DNA of 64,000 nucleotides from Moniliophthora roreri (lineage: Eukaryota; Basidiomycota; Agaricomycetes; Agaricales; Marasmiaceae): positions 1,178,001 through 1,242,000 of the forward strand of contig LATX02000035.1 in NCBI GenBank assembly GCA_001466705.2. Reading direction: 5' to 3'. The notes beneath the pieces were generated by a model that had not been told where the DNA came from, did no database searches, and worked only from the letters and a program-made list of their open reading frames with translations. A program made the translations under genes and the position numbers. Shown here one piece after another: positions 29,301 to 41,802 of the stretch (position 1 is the stretch's first letter; the number at the start of each line of letters is the position of its first letter).

Positions 29301-29621
29301 GCAAACAATTTTGGCTCCAAGTCTTCGGAACCAGGAAGAGCAGATCTGGAAAAGTCGAAATCCTTGCCTGTCGAATTCAGTCAATGATCTTGACCCGACA
29401 AAGTACTGATTTCTTGACTCACCTACAGCACCAGTATCGCCAAAAGTCTCGTTATTCAGGTCGTCACCACCCTCTTCCAGTGCATCACCAAGACCATCGT
29501 AGCTTTCTTCGCCCCATGTGTACACCGCTAAATTGTCCCCTTCGGAGGGATCAAGCTTCCCTTGAAGGAATTTCTGCTTTTCCTTTTCTAAGTCTGTTTC
29601 TTCGAATCCAAAAAACGACAT
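26398..29621 (-). CDS. PAT1: Pat1, mRNA decapping activator and P-body scaffold
   Basis: Pat1 links the Dhh1 helicase, Lsm1-7 ring and decapping enzyme on deadenylated mRNA. The start MSFFGFEETDLEKEKQKFL is the conserved Pat1 N-terminal motif, followed by acidic residues and, after an intron, KDFDFSRSALPG. A Pro/Ser region and a long Gln-rich stretch (about 28650-28990; runs such as EQQQQQLQLQRLQQQQ) come next. The middle has the conserved MTQSDKDFITRIQVSQL, then DPYADDFYAQVYGAI and the Lsm-contacting region with RRPNAMQRMQQQVERI. The C-terminal alpha-helical PatC domain is split into several exons to QIAM at 26398. About 920 residues, normal for fungal Pat1. The Gln tract likely promotes condensation. 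Confidence 0.88.
28650..28990 (-). repeat. Gln-rich low-complexity coding segment in Pat1
   Basis: Dense CAG/CAA codons, read as CTG/TTG on the plus strand, encode mixed Gln, Arg, Glu and Leu runs. The segment is imperfect, not a pure trinucleotide repeat, and probably forms a coiled coil or disordered prion-like segment. Confidence 0.8.
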
Positions 29622-29827
29622 AAGAGCATTGAGAACAGTGGTAGAAGGTCGTCAAGTTGCGTACAAACGCGAGGCCTGGACCTGATCTTTGCGTCTGTTT
29701 GAGTTTGGATGATGTTTGCACTTTGCTATGCCGCGAGGTCACCGAGGTCATCGACATTGTACAGAATTCATCTACATAAAAAACCCATCTATATATGATA
29801 TATACAAAACGGAACCGTCCATGTATT

Positions 29828-32800
29828 CTACTTTGAGGTATAGGCCTTGTGTGCAGTTTCCAGGAAGTCCAATAAAGTACTACTGCTCCATGCCTGCGTG
29901 TTGCATGAATCATGGCAGTATTGTCCTCCTTCATTTGTCAACTCAGGGATACCAGCCCATGGATCGTTTTTGATGTGGTTTCGAGGTGCCAGCAAAATCT
30001 GGTGGAGGCGATGAAGCGTGTTCTTGGGATCCTGTAGAAAGCATGAAAAAGTTTTTCTTTAATAGTAGGAAGAAGCGTTACTCACTAATTTGCCTTCCCC
30101 AACACGAGTATCAAAGTCGAGGTACGCCCTCAAAAAGTATCCGAGAGGCCAGCCCCATTCAGGTCCCTGTGGATCCGGTATTTAGTAACGTGAAACCATG
30201 ACCTTCGGATTTACATGACGTACGTTGTGATAGTTCAGGCCCTTCGCAATGGAAGCGTCGGTCGAGTCATTTGAATTGTCATAGACTGGGCGATATTGAA
30301 GATCAATAGAATCCAAGGTTTTCATTCCCAGTGGACCTCGAAGCACCTTGTCCGCAAGCTGTAATGCTTTGAGACCATGGTGTGGTTCGAAGAGTTCCGG
30401 AGCGACAGTCATGGCGATGGGGAAGTTGGGCCTGAACTGATAGTCCGACCACTCTCTGCCAGCGCCAGACCCATAGACATCTTTGTAAATGCCACGACGA
30501 TTGACTAATTTGGGATCGACCTTATATTTAGCGTCATAAGCAGGATCTGTTTTCGCACATTCAGGAATCGTCAGTGAGCTTGGGAAACGAGCGACTCACT
30601 CAATGGGATATAGTAGAAGGTCTCAAAGGACTGTTGAATAAGGCCCGCCCACTCCGCATAAGTCACCACCCGATTCTCGCTTCCGACTGCACGGAAGGTT
30701 AGCTTGCGAACACAGTCTGAATAGATATGACTTACTCTGTGTCTTGACGCCTTTGAAAGGGAATTTGCCTTGGGAAGCCAGAACATCGAGCCAAGTCAGG
30801 GTACTCTTCAGCAATCCGGTGATCTCGATTGGGGCACCATCACGAGGGGTGCCAGGCCTTCCTTTAGTTCCAGCCTTCTCCGACTCTCCCATCTTGTCCA
30901 TCCAAGTACCACAGTTGAAGGCGCTACCACCGAAGATGAAGCCAGTCTTCCAATCGACGTCAATGTCGATGTTAAAACCTTCGTCCTTCATCTGCATATC
31001 GAGGTTGGGGCCGGCGTTATATTCCCTGAAGTGAATGCCGTTGGCATGACGCTGGAGAATCTCTTGTATGATTTCGGCGATGGTGCTGGAGTACGCATAA
31101 GCTCGTTCGTCGTTCCAAGGAACCCATGTATCATCTTGAGGGAAGCGACGCTTGACAGACTCGTTGAGGATCGATAAACCATCGGGCGCCATCTTGGTAT
31201 AGTCCTGAATGTTCTGCAACATCCACCACGGTGAGTCGCGTGAGTTGTATCTTTATACATCCTTGTCAGCGAGAGTACGGGTAAACGAAAGAAGATCGAC
31301 GAACCTCGGGTTACGCACAGAATCCAATAGGTTGGGAATGAGACCATGCTTCAATGTGGATGCGAAGGAGAGGATATGTTTCTTGGCGCCTTCATAGTTG
31401 CCAGTAGTGAGGAAAAGACCACGCAGCGAGATGAAAACGTCACGACCCCAGCATCTGGCCCATACGGTGGCGAAATGGGGAAGCCCGGCAGCTAGCGATG
31501 GCGTCATGACCTCGGGATCCAGAGACGCAGACTTGACAAGTCCGTACATTTGAACCGCACACATAGCGAGGTCTTGTGTGAAGTCATGACCGGTCAAAAT
31601 GAATTCGGAAGACTGTTCAACAACTGCCCGACGAGCGGCCTTGTACGCTTCTGAAATCACCAAAGCGAAATATTTGGGTCGTAAGAAGGGTGGGACGGTA
31701 TCCTTGATCCGATCGAATCTATCTTTGAACCATTTCGCGGGTCCGGCCAATGAAGGCAAGATGTCGGTTTGACTGTGAAACAATAATTTATCGTGGGTAT
31801 TGACGAAGAATCAGAGACATACCTCGACAACCGTTCGTGTACGTAGTCAAGGGCCCACGATCCCTGACGCAAATGTTCACAAAGAGGGTGACCCAGGTCG
31901 TTGTAGCGCATGATGTGTCGCAAAGGATGGATCCACCCTTCCAACCCACAATAAACCATTTTACCAAGTCCTGGGACATCATAAACACCGAAGCGACCGT
32001 TCGTCGCATCTCGTTCTTCACCATCTGCACGGTGTAACACGACGTTAAGCTCAACTAAGCCTAAGTCACCAAAGACCTTTGATGCCCCAGATGCACAGAA
32101 CTCGTCTAGGGCGTCATCATGCTGCTCGAGGTGAGTTTCGAATAGCATGATGCTTCCAGGCGGGAAATTTTCTGGAACGATAATTTCGGAGAACGGCCCT
32201 TCTGCATCTAGTCCTTGAGGGACTACAATAGGCAGCATCTCGACCAGCTTTGCTGGAAGGCCCTTGAGGGTGGTGTCATCCTGGGGTGCTTCATAAGACT
32301 CAACATCGAGGGAGGCTCCGAGAATGAATTTGACTCGAGTGCGACGGAGTTTGATAGGTGAGACTAGAGAGCATTATGAGTATCATGTGATTGTCGGCGC
32401 AAAGTCAGCACATACTGAAGCCACGATCTTTGATCCCCTTGTTGAACGCAGTGTGGGCGACAAGAAGATAACCCTTCTGAGTTCCAGGCTGAACCCGAGA
32501 GAGTATGATATACTGGAAATGCAAAATCGATCAATGAGAATGCTGAAGGTAAGAAGGAGCGAAACCTCACCTCTCCCTCCTGGTGAACATGACCCTCCTC
32601 GTAACCATTGAGCATCATTTCCAAATGCAGCTCATTGAGAACTCGCTTGATGGGAGCGATGCCACTTCCTTTCTCTAGGCCAGTGAGCTCGTACCTCCGC
32701 TTCTCACTGACAAGGTTCAATAGTTTCGGATAAAGGTCGTCAAAGCCTTTGACAGAACCAGTAGCAGAATGGCTGAAAGTGACCAAAGCACCCGTCGACA

Positions 32801-35311
32801 GAGCGTCTTCTGCTGAGCGCTTGTGCATAGGCGACTCGTTGTCGTGAGTCAAATCATACAACAGAGCGTGAGGCATAGAGCCGTTGAGGGGGGTGACAAT
32901 AGCCTGACGGACTGGGCCTTTGCCGGTGGGTGAAGGAATTTCTTCGATACTAGTGAGACACGCGCCGTCCATTGAGCCTGTAATAATTCGTGTCAGTTGG
33001 AAGATAGTATCGAGCAACCAAACAAGTATGCACCGATCGGTTTTCCGACGCCGTATCTGTACAACAGCCTCGAATACTCCTTGGGGTCCCATCCATTGTA
33101 GCTCTCCCTGATCAAGCTGTTAATACCCAGCCGCTTGACGAACAAAAGGTCCATCTCCTCCGTTCCGGTGAAAAGTTCGGCACAGACATAGAGATCAGGA
33201 TTGACGACACGAGCCGTGTCAAGCATCCACACACCGACTTCAAGTGGTGTAGAGTGGCAATTGTCGATACGGAAACCGTCAAAACTGGCTGCAAGAGACG
33301 TGACGTAGGAAGTCATATGCTCCCATAGCCATGGATTATCATCGGGACCTGATCCATACCGAAGTTTGACGCAGTCGCCCCATACGATAACCTCTCGACG
33401 AAGGTAAGCTTTGGAAGGAAGCAGAGCGAAGTTTTGGAGAGGATCTGCGGCCCAAATCCATCCATTATTGGCGAGAGAGTAAACAAGAGGATCGGAATCA
33501 GGCTTTGACCCAACACGCGTGAAGTAACTCTCGACGAGTGATGACCTGGAATCGAGGTTAGACAAGGTATTCAAAAGGGATGAAATGCGTACTTCTCGGA
33601 TATCTTGCCGAGCTTGGGGCCGTTCGAGTCGAGGCGAGTGTATTTAATTCTGTTCCTCACATTATCATTAGCGACTCGCGTATCTTCCTCCCACTCTTGG
33701 TAGAGTGGCACATTGATAACATCAACTACCCTCACCCATGCATCGGCGAGAGCATCGATATCACTAATGCTTACGAAGGCTGCCTTCACAAGCCCAGCAG
33801 CGGCACTGGGATCGGAACGCACGCCGTATCGTGACGCTAGCTTGCCTAGGCCGATGATGAACCCGTTACACCTGGCGATCTCAGCGAGTTCGACCACGGA
33901 CTTGCCCGTAATATCTGATCCACTCCATGCAGTAACGCGGTTAGAAGACAATGCCACCTTGATAGAGTCCTTCTCGCGAGCAGTATCTAGGACGTAGTAT
34001 TGCCATAGATTGAGGCCTTTAACTACGTCTTGGAACGCATTCATCAAGGTATCCAAGTCGTCTTCGGATTTGATGAAGTTAGGAAGCCCTTTTGAGGAAA
34101 GGGTGCTTGAGAAAGTGATCATAGCGGTGTCGAGTTCGAGGGCAGGGGTGAGGTGAGGTGAATTATGGGGACTGAATCCTGTTAGTGAATGTTTAGTCAA
34201 GAGTCTGCGTCCAAAGTAGCATAGACGCGCCTGATTCGGGATGTTCAACAAGCCATGGGCTATCATTGGCAGTGTGGTTGAGAACGACGTCGGTAAGACT
34301 CAACAGACCGTAATCATTTTTGGCGACTTCCAGAATGGCGTCGATCTGCGCCTTTCCACCATCCTTCTCCACCTTTCCTTCGAACAAACTGGGGTCATAC
34401 TTGAACTGATCTCGGATAGAATAAGGGCTATCACTTTCGCCTCGCTCTTGAAGAGGGGTGAAGTGCAGCATCGTGTAGCCACGATCCTTGGCTTCCGTGA
34501 AATGCTTTTTCCATTCCGAGAGAGGACCCATCCACTTGGATATAACGGTGAGAATTGACAATGCGTCAAGAGGTAGGTTGACCATCTCGTTCTTGAGAAC
34601 GGCGCCCGTCGCGGGGGGGAGAGGAACGAGGTCGTTGGATAGAATAGGAGTGCGTGCTTTTGAGCGAAGGATTGGATCAATATTGAAATAGCCCTCGCGA
34701 CCCTTGATTCGAGAGTTTGGTAACTCGTCGTCGTATTCGACCCAGAATACGAAGGCACCTGCATGAGAGATGGGCAAATCTATCTGTATGGGTTTGGAGA
34801 AATCTGAAGGAAGGCTTTAAAGACAAGATTTCGCAAAAATTAGGAATGTATCCGGGAAGGGAGCACATATACCAACTTACTTGCGAGTCGTGAAGTGATC
34901 GCGCTTGAATTGACCGCCGTCGAGAGGAAAGTTGGTCTTGAAAACGCCGTTCTTGGACGCAGGTGTTCCAGCATCAATTGAGACGCGAAGAATATATGGT
35001 CTATAGGCAGGCGGAAGACGAATATACTGAGACAAATGGTCAATGTTGAACGCGAAGCGAGAATGGTGAGTACTCACGGAGCGATCCTTGTAGGGACCAC
35101 CATCGACATCCAGGCGAAGCTCATAAACGCGAATAGGTGCTTCCCCAGGGGTCGCTGCTGAGGAGAAGAACTCGATACCCTCATCAGCGGGGGTCTTGGG
35201 GCCAGCGGAGGTAGGCGATATCTCTGCGGACGATCCAGAGTACGGAGCGGGTTGAGCACCAGGTATGGCAACCTGAGGCTTGGGTTTTCCAGATTTGCGG
35301 CCCTTGCCCAT
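29828..35311 (-). CDS. GDB1: glycogen debranching enzyme (4-alpha-glucanotransferase / amylo-1,6-glucosidase)
   Basis: Bifunctional cytosolic enzyme that moves maltotriosyl units and then removes the alpha-1,6 branch glucose. About 1,530 residues over many exons, the usual size. The start is MGKGRKSGKPKPQVAIPG. The transferase half has the amylase-type region I, LTDVVLNHTANDSPW, and the nucleophile region FDGFRIDNCHSTPLEVG, in which the Asp of RIDN is the expected catalytic residue. Also seen is YTMLHFTPLQERG, typical of eukaryotic debranchers. The glucosidase half has CWGRDVFISLRGL and ends with WAGIPELTNEGGQYC and DSCNTQAWSSSTLLDFL, the conserved C-terminus. The stop is TAG at 29828-29830. 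All signature regions are intact. Confidence 0.95.
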
Positions 35312-35539
35312 GATGAGAGGAGATGATGATGATGGTCAAGAAGAAAGTAAGAGAGGTAAGGTCAATGGCCTGCCTTTTCAAGCGCGTCGTATCGGGTGAT
35401 GTCATAGGCTGTCATGCCCTGGTTTAGGAAGTCGCGATTTCATTACTAGAGATTCAAGTCGAAAAGTCTACTTGTTTACACACCTAAAAGTACACATTAT
35501 GATTGTCTATAGCTTGAATTTTTATACAAAATGTCCGCT

Positions 35540-37500
35540 CTAGAATAACGCATCCATCACCCTACTCAGGAACGATCTGCGTGCGTCGCTGTCGTTGCTG
35601 TTCTCACTCGCGCCTATCACCCGACCCCGGCCATCAGTAACGAACGGCGGTGGTCTTGCGGGTTCAGGACTAGACCTAGAAGAGCTGTACGGGCTCGAAC
35701 CTCTCTCGCTTTGAGCATCTTCCTGGTCAGAGTCGCTGATGTCTTCTAATGGAGGCATCCCATCGCTGGCATCGTCTGTATCACCATTTTGTTCCAGCGA
35801 AGGAGAAGGACCCATGAAGCAACGTACGGATGTACCGGCCGTTTCTTCCTCATCGTCGGTAGTACTCCAATCAGAGTCTGTATCTGCGACGTCGCGCAAT
35901 GACGGGATAGAACTACCGGACTCCGAAACGTCATTCACCCGTGGAGAAGTCCGGTTCTGTCGAGCTTGAGAGGCGTTATTTATCCCAGGAATAGCCTCCA
36001 AGGGAGGTGGTATGTCGTTGTCATTGTCGTTATCATCATCATCATCATCATCATTGACTGCTCCCCAGCTTCGCCAGGAGTTTGGCATCCAAGGATGTGG
36101 TCGCTATAAATGATATCAGAATTCAGGCATTACCAGACATTGGGTAGCTACTCACTGAATCGTTGAGACTGAAAGTAAACGACAATGGCCCTGGAATACG
36201 ATCATCCCAGTGTGGCCCATCCGCGTCATCAACGGTCCACTCGTTGGCGTCAGGAATAAGCTCGGGTGCGATGACCACATTTAAAGGTGGGTCATTGCGT
36301 GTGGTAGTACCTCCGCTACTCGGGCCGGATTCTGCGGCTATTTCTAACTGTTGTAAGCTGTTGCGCACTGCCTGTAGAGTGTTCTGAAGTCGTCCAAGTT
36401 GTGGTTCCTCGAGGAGTCGGTTGATCCAATCCAAGCTTCGGGCATTGTTGTCTCGTCGAATGGTCTCGAAGATGTCAGCAAACAAGCTGTCAGCACTGAA
36501 AGGTGTTCGCATTCGTCGTTGGTATCGCTAGAAAGGAATGTCAGAAATAAACCCATGAGCAACATACGGGACATACCCGCATCGACTCATCCACACCCTC
36601 GCTGAAGACGAAAGGTGTTCCATCGTCGTTCAAATGTTGATAAAAACAATCTTTCCCAAACGGACAGAAGGGATCCTTCTTGTCCTTTGCCATCGACTTG
36701 GTGAAATATCTTAAGGAGATGATGTGACACAAAATGGGGGTCCTGACAGAAGCGACATACCTGCAAGGTATCCTCGCCATACTTTGCTTGTACTGAGAGA
36801 TGATTTCGTCCTTTCTGGGGTCATCACTCTTGAAGAAGAGAGAGGAAGGCGTTATGAACTTTGAGGGTGTACGGCACATTGGGCATTTCTTATGAACCCC
36901 CGAGTCTACGACGTCCGCGGATTTAGCAACTGGATCTCGCCACTGCTTGATGCACTGCCCGCGTTATTGTGAGTAGGCTGCATATCACTGTGGTAAGGAC
37001 GCACGGTAATACAGAAGACATGATTGCACCCAGCTGTGCCGGAATGGAAGAACGTGAGTCGGATGTGACGCCAGGCCAATGATATCTAACGTACTAAGTA
37101 GCCCGTATAAACACGGTTTCTCGAAGCAAATGGAGCATAGCTCATCCACCGGATCCACCTCATCCACCTCCTTTCCGACAGGGTTCACTTCAGAAGACGC
37201 CGGTATTGTGTGTCGAAACCAACATTTATCGGCCCTTTTGCAGAACCCTGGCACGGACGTGAGCACATTACAGCGGATACAGAATGCACATCGAATGCAC
37301 ATACCCTTCGCAAAATAACGGCAAGTCTTGGACTGATCGTAGGGGGTAAGACGAGTATTGACTCCTTGGTTACTATCTTCTGGATTCCCGTGTAGAAACT
37401 TGCAAGAACGCCCGTTGAAGCATCCTCGGGGATGTTGGTAGTACTTACATATGCCGCGCGGTTTTGAGGTCGACGGCCGGTCCTCCGTAATGGAGGCCAT
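35540..37500 (-). CDS. makorin-type RING E3 ubiquitin ligase with CCCH zinc fingers
   Basis: The start MASITEDRPSTSKPRG is followed by CCCH finger 1 (CKYYQHPRGCFNGRSCKFLH). Finger 2 is CRYFAKGFCKRADKCWFRH across an intron. The RING domain reads ELCSICFEKPCLYGLL, TGCNHVFCITCIKQWRD and KKCPMCRTPS over three exons. A last finger, with spacing C-x14-C-x5-C-x3-H, runs from CRYFTKSMAKDK to CFYQH. This CCCH-CCCH-RING-CCCH order is the makorin layout. Makorins ubiquitinate nuclear and RNA-bound proteins. The C-terminal half is acidic and Ser-rich, with a run of seven Asp followed by Asn-Asp repeats (36025-36060), probably disordered. About 590 residues, longer than animal makorins because of this tail. 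Confidence 0.87.
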
Positions 37501-37628
37501 GGTAGTACTAGAGATGATACTAACAGTTACTCACAGTCACGGCCAATGTGCCCTCGTGACAGTTGGTAAACAGCGCGTCGCCGCAATATGGCACGTCGCG
37601 TCGCTCTCTGTTGACCTTGACCACCATC

Positions 37629-39924
37629 ATGGAATCGTCTCTTCAAAAGTCAGCAAAAGAGAAGCAAAAACGGGAAGAAATCAAGCGAGAAATAGCTAAA
37701 CTTCAGTCTCAATTGGGGAATTTCTCGGGAGAAGAGACGACTCCCGGCTCGCCCAAGAGAGAGCAACGAGACTCGGTCATACTCGCCCCAGCGACGCCTT
37801 CTCCCAGTGCGTATTCTGCGTATTCATACTCCTATGCGCTCTAAATGTATGATTAGAAAAGAAGAGAAAAGCTGAAGGTATTCGACAACCGGAAAGAAAG
37901 ACCTTTGAAAGCCATAAGACTACCTCCGCACCAGTCATAGTAAAAGTAAACCATATCCCTGTCAAACCAGCAGCATCCAACCTCCTTGAGAGGCTCACTA
38001 GTCTTCGTGGTCAGCCCAAAGACGAAGCAACATCCGACTGCAAGCGAACTAGTGCATTCACGGATCGACCTCACCAACCCGACCTGTCACAACTTCCTAC
38101 TGCAAGTAGCTCGTCCTCAGGCCCTAGACGAGACGAGTGTCTAGCACTTATTGAAGATTTGGAAGCCGGCCCCCTTGAGCACACGCCACCTTTCGACGAC
38201 CCTAATTTTGACACCATTGAGCCGAATTCTGGAATCAGGTTATCGTGCGTTGCATTGTATCACTGCCCACCAAGTCTCTTATGTGATTATCTAGGTCACG
38301 CACCCTCCCGCATGAGGATCTTCAAGACTACCTCCGAGGACGATATTACCTTTCTCCGTCGCGTCTATATTCCTCCATCCGCCTCTTACCTGATAAACAG
38401 GGATACGATGTTCCAGTCCCCGGCGACTGGGTAACCATCGCTGTCGTTGCAGAAAGAGGTCCACTTAAATACGCCAGCGCACCCGTCGGTATCCGTAAAG
38501 ATGAAGATGAAGAAGAAAATAAGGGGAAGAACGGCAAGCAGGATAAAGGGAAGGAGAAGGAGAAAGAGGAGCATAAGAGCAAAGGCAAGAAGTACATCAA
38601 CTTCAAGCTCATTGATTTTGGCTCTCGGTCAGGAGGATCTTCGTCTGGTGGAAAAGCCGTGATCAGAGGAGACGCATTCCTCTCATTATTGCTCTTCGAG
38701 TCGGATGGCTACGATCTCATTACGCGCGAGGGCTCTAAAAGACCGGAGAAGATATACAAGGGTGGCAGTCGTGGTGCATTCGAGGCAATGACGAAGCTCA
38801 AAGAAGGGGACGTCGTAGCGTTGTTAAATCCCAGGGTCTTAAAACCATACCAGGTCGGAACCACCGTATTCTTCAGCTACGGACGCTCACGTTCATCTCT
38901 AGCGTAAAGTGGACGATCCGCATCCGGTCAACAACATCCTTGCTATCACACCAGAATCAGCTGCATCCATTACCACCATCGGTCGGGCCAAAGATTTAGG
39001 TATGTGTATAGCGATCAAGAGGGACGGAAAGATATGTGGAAGTTGGTGTGATAAACGAGTCAGCAATGTCTGCGACTTTCATGTGCAGACTGCTGTCGAC
39101 AGTCGTAGAGCTGCTCGTCCAGAGTTTTCAGCTGGGTAAGCAATAGCAACTCTGGCCCTTCCTGTTAATGACCAGAATCAACAGCACTTCTGGTCTCGGC
39201 AGCGCCGTAGCGAGAGCAAAACGGAAGAACGACTACGATTCAAAACGTCAATGGGGGTTACAACCCAATTCTCAGCAGGACCAGCTGGGTGAAGCTGGCG
39301 CGACTTACGTCTTTTCCGGCCATATCATTAAAGGATCTCCCAACGACCCAGAGTGTTTCAGCCGCGAAAAATTGACCAGGGACCAAAAGAAGTTGGCAGC
39401 TCGGGAATCCGAGAGGGCATTGGAGAAGTTGTTGAAGAGGGATAAGGACGGCATGCAGTCGGTAATGAAGGCAAGGCAAGCGTTGGGTGTGACGAATAAA
39501 AGGAAAAGAGAAGAGACCGAATGCAAGAAGGGCGGAACAAAGTTATTCGACACATCTTTGGACGATGGGTCGGAACTAGGGTCTGACCAGGAGCCCACCT
39601 GCAAGAAACGCAGGTCGGCATATTCTTTCCAACTAATGAGGCACACTGGCTTCGATCCCGTTGCCACAAAACATGGTGAGCCGCGTCAGACAACGGAAGA
39701 TGTTAAAAAGAAGGTAAAGTTCCATCTATGCAGTACTGTCACCCCACCGACGCATCTTACTGCAGATGGATGAATTGGCGTTAATTCACCAGTCCCGGAA
39801 AGCAAGCGACCTTTCTCGGATAGTGGGCCCAAAGAAACGTTCTGGAGTCATTGCGCCGTCATGTCCAACGGAACCCGAGACTGAAGAACTGGGTGACGGG
39901 ATGATAGACTTGGACGCAGATTAG
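37629..39924 (+). CDS. MCM10: Mcm10 replication initiation factor
   Basis: Mcm10 binds CMG helicase, DNA and polymerase alpha to start replication. The start MESSLQKSAKEKQKREEIKR opens a coiled-coil N-terminus. After a linker, the OB-fold begins near DLQDYLRGRYYLSPSRLY and includes GDWVTIAVVAERGPLKYA, a Lys/Glu/Gly-rich insertion (about 38500-38600), INFKLIDFGS and GDVVALLNPRVLKPYQ. The conserved zinc domain follows: IGRAKDLGMCIAIKRDGK, CGSWCDKR and CDFHVQ. The tail contains LGSAVARAKRK and TYVFSGHIIKG, a conserved block after the zinc domain. The last exon starts after an intron ending at 39768 and ends DLDAD. About 700 residues. The gene diverges from the makorin gene with 128 bp between. 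Confidence 0.9.
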
Positions 39925-40090
39925 TCGCACAAAATTGTTATGTGGATTACCTTTGGTTCTTGTACTATATGTGCAGTTATCTCGTGTATTATTATCAAAG
40001 TTGAAGTCCATTGAATTTGCCTTCAAGTTAGTGTAAACAAAGAGTCAAGACTGATTACAAGACGCGAAATATACACGGTATAATAGCAAT

Positions 40091-41659
40091 TCACGACTCA
40101 TCCATCCGTATCAAACCATCGCCCTCCATGGAATCTGTTGCAGTCTCTGATGCCTCCATCGCAGCGAGCAGAGTATCGACATTCGGCGCTACGGTAAAGT
40201 GCTTGTTAATCTCTCCCAGAACCGTCATCTTGTTCTGCACCATATCAACGCTGACAGCGTGTTGCAAGAAAGACGGTTGGGTGCCGGCTGTGACCTATGA
40301 GTAATGAATAGTCAGCAAGTTTATAAGTTAGATGGCGAAAAGTACGTACATCAAGTAGAATGCCATTTGCGAGACGCATCTTGACCGCCCCACTCCTATA
40401 AACTTCTAATTTACCAATGACACCGTCTAGAGCGGGTAGTGGCTGAGTTTTCTGTTCCGTCGAAGGCTGAGGCGGAGTCTGTGACAGGACCTGTGACGAC
40501 TCCTGCTTTACATCAGCTGCAAACGATACCCGCTTTGCGCCAGAGGACACTGATGCCTCGAGGGCCATGTCAACATCCATGTTTTTGAGTTCAAAAGAGG
40601 GGAATGGTGAAGGAAACTGGAAAAAGTAAAGTCGATCTTGCCTCAGTGTAGGGTCCTAGTGCGCAACTCAGTAAATGCGAAAGATAATGGGCACTGTACT
40701 CGCATCAGATATATCGACTTGTTGACCAAAGTCGTCGATGATGTCCTCCATCTCCTCCTCCTCTTCGCTCTCACTTAGATCTATCGCATTCGAAAGATTG
40801 ACACCTCCTGCTTCTGCATAGAATAGTGAACGCCAGCAATTCTGAGGTTTTCATTTGACGTACGATCTGGAGCTTCTGAATCCTCTTTCTTGACCTTGGG
40901 AATATGCTTCACCTCCTTCAAGACATCAGGAGCCATATAGTCCACCTTTTGCACATTTTCCATATCCAAAATCTCGACACCATCGTCTGGATCAGAGTAA
41001 ACCTCGTCTTCTTCCACCGCCTTTCCTTTGCTCTTTCCTTCCTCCACTTTGATGGATGGAGTAGCGGTGTGCGTCAAACCGGCACCCAAGCTCGTGTGTC
41101 TGCCCTTGGATGGGATGGGAATGGGCGTGAAATTTGATGCGGGAACTGAACGTCGAGCGCTACCACTTGCCATAGTTGGACCCATAGCAAACGGACCACT
41201 TGCTGTCATCTCCTGCTGTGGGCGAGGAACACCACGACCACGACCTCTCCCTTCACCAGCATCATTTCCTCTTCCTCTCCCTTGAGTCGGCGGTGGCTGA
41301 ACGGCTTCAGGCTGTGGTTCCTGTCACGATGAAGATTGAGTACGTGAGAGTACTCCGGAAGAAACGAAATGCTTCGTACTGGTTTGACTTCTCTGTTTGG
41401 CAGAGCATTCAGGCATCATATCGATCTACACATGCACTTTATACTCACTCCTTCTTCCGACGTGCAGGTAAAGTTGGCACAAACTTGAGCTTTTGAGTTC
41501 CACTTCTCGTGACATCTGTCGGTCGTTTGGCCAAACTAGATATTGCTTTTGGTTTCGGGCTATTTTCTAGGTTTCTTGTCAGTTGTAGCAGTAGATTGTG
41601 AGAGAGACATATGCCATACGAGGGTTGCCGGAACCTGAGCCCGACGGTGCACCAGACAT
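40091..41659 (-). CDS. RPC53: RNA polymerase III subunit Rpc53 (RPC4/POLR3D)
   Basis: Subunit of the Pol III termination and reinitiation heterodimer with Rpc37, nuclear. The start MSGAPSGSGSGNPR is followed by a basic Pro/Ser exon (SSLAKRPTDVTR, LKFVPTLPARRKK), and an RGRG-rich stretch (GEGRGRGRGVPRPQQ) that is common in this family. Then comes an acidic region (EEDEVYSDPDDGVEILDMEN). The conserved C-terminal block reads GVIGKLEVYRSGAVKMRL and NGILLDV, then after an intron FLQHAVSVD and VLGEINKHFTVAPNVDTLL. This IGKLEVYRSG-VKMRL motif is the family signature. The protein ends IRMDES. Exon borders in the N-terminal half are less certain. Confidence 0.87.
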
Positions 41660-41802
41660 CGTGTAACGAGGAGAAGATAAGATTTCCGAGTCAAATTCGC
41701 GTGACCGTGGCTATCATTGGTATTAACCATCGCTGGGGCCGGCGCCGGCGCCTGTTATCTTCCAACTTTGCTTCTACTTGCCTCGTTTCCATCTCCTTCA
41801 CC

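Noticed and set aside
38447..38662. Lys/Arg-rich plus-strand frame inside Mcm10
   Set aside because: Shifted-frame reading of the charged OB-fold insertion; the Mcm10 frame is continuous there.
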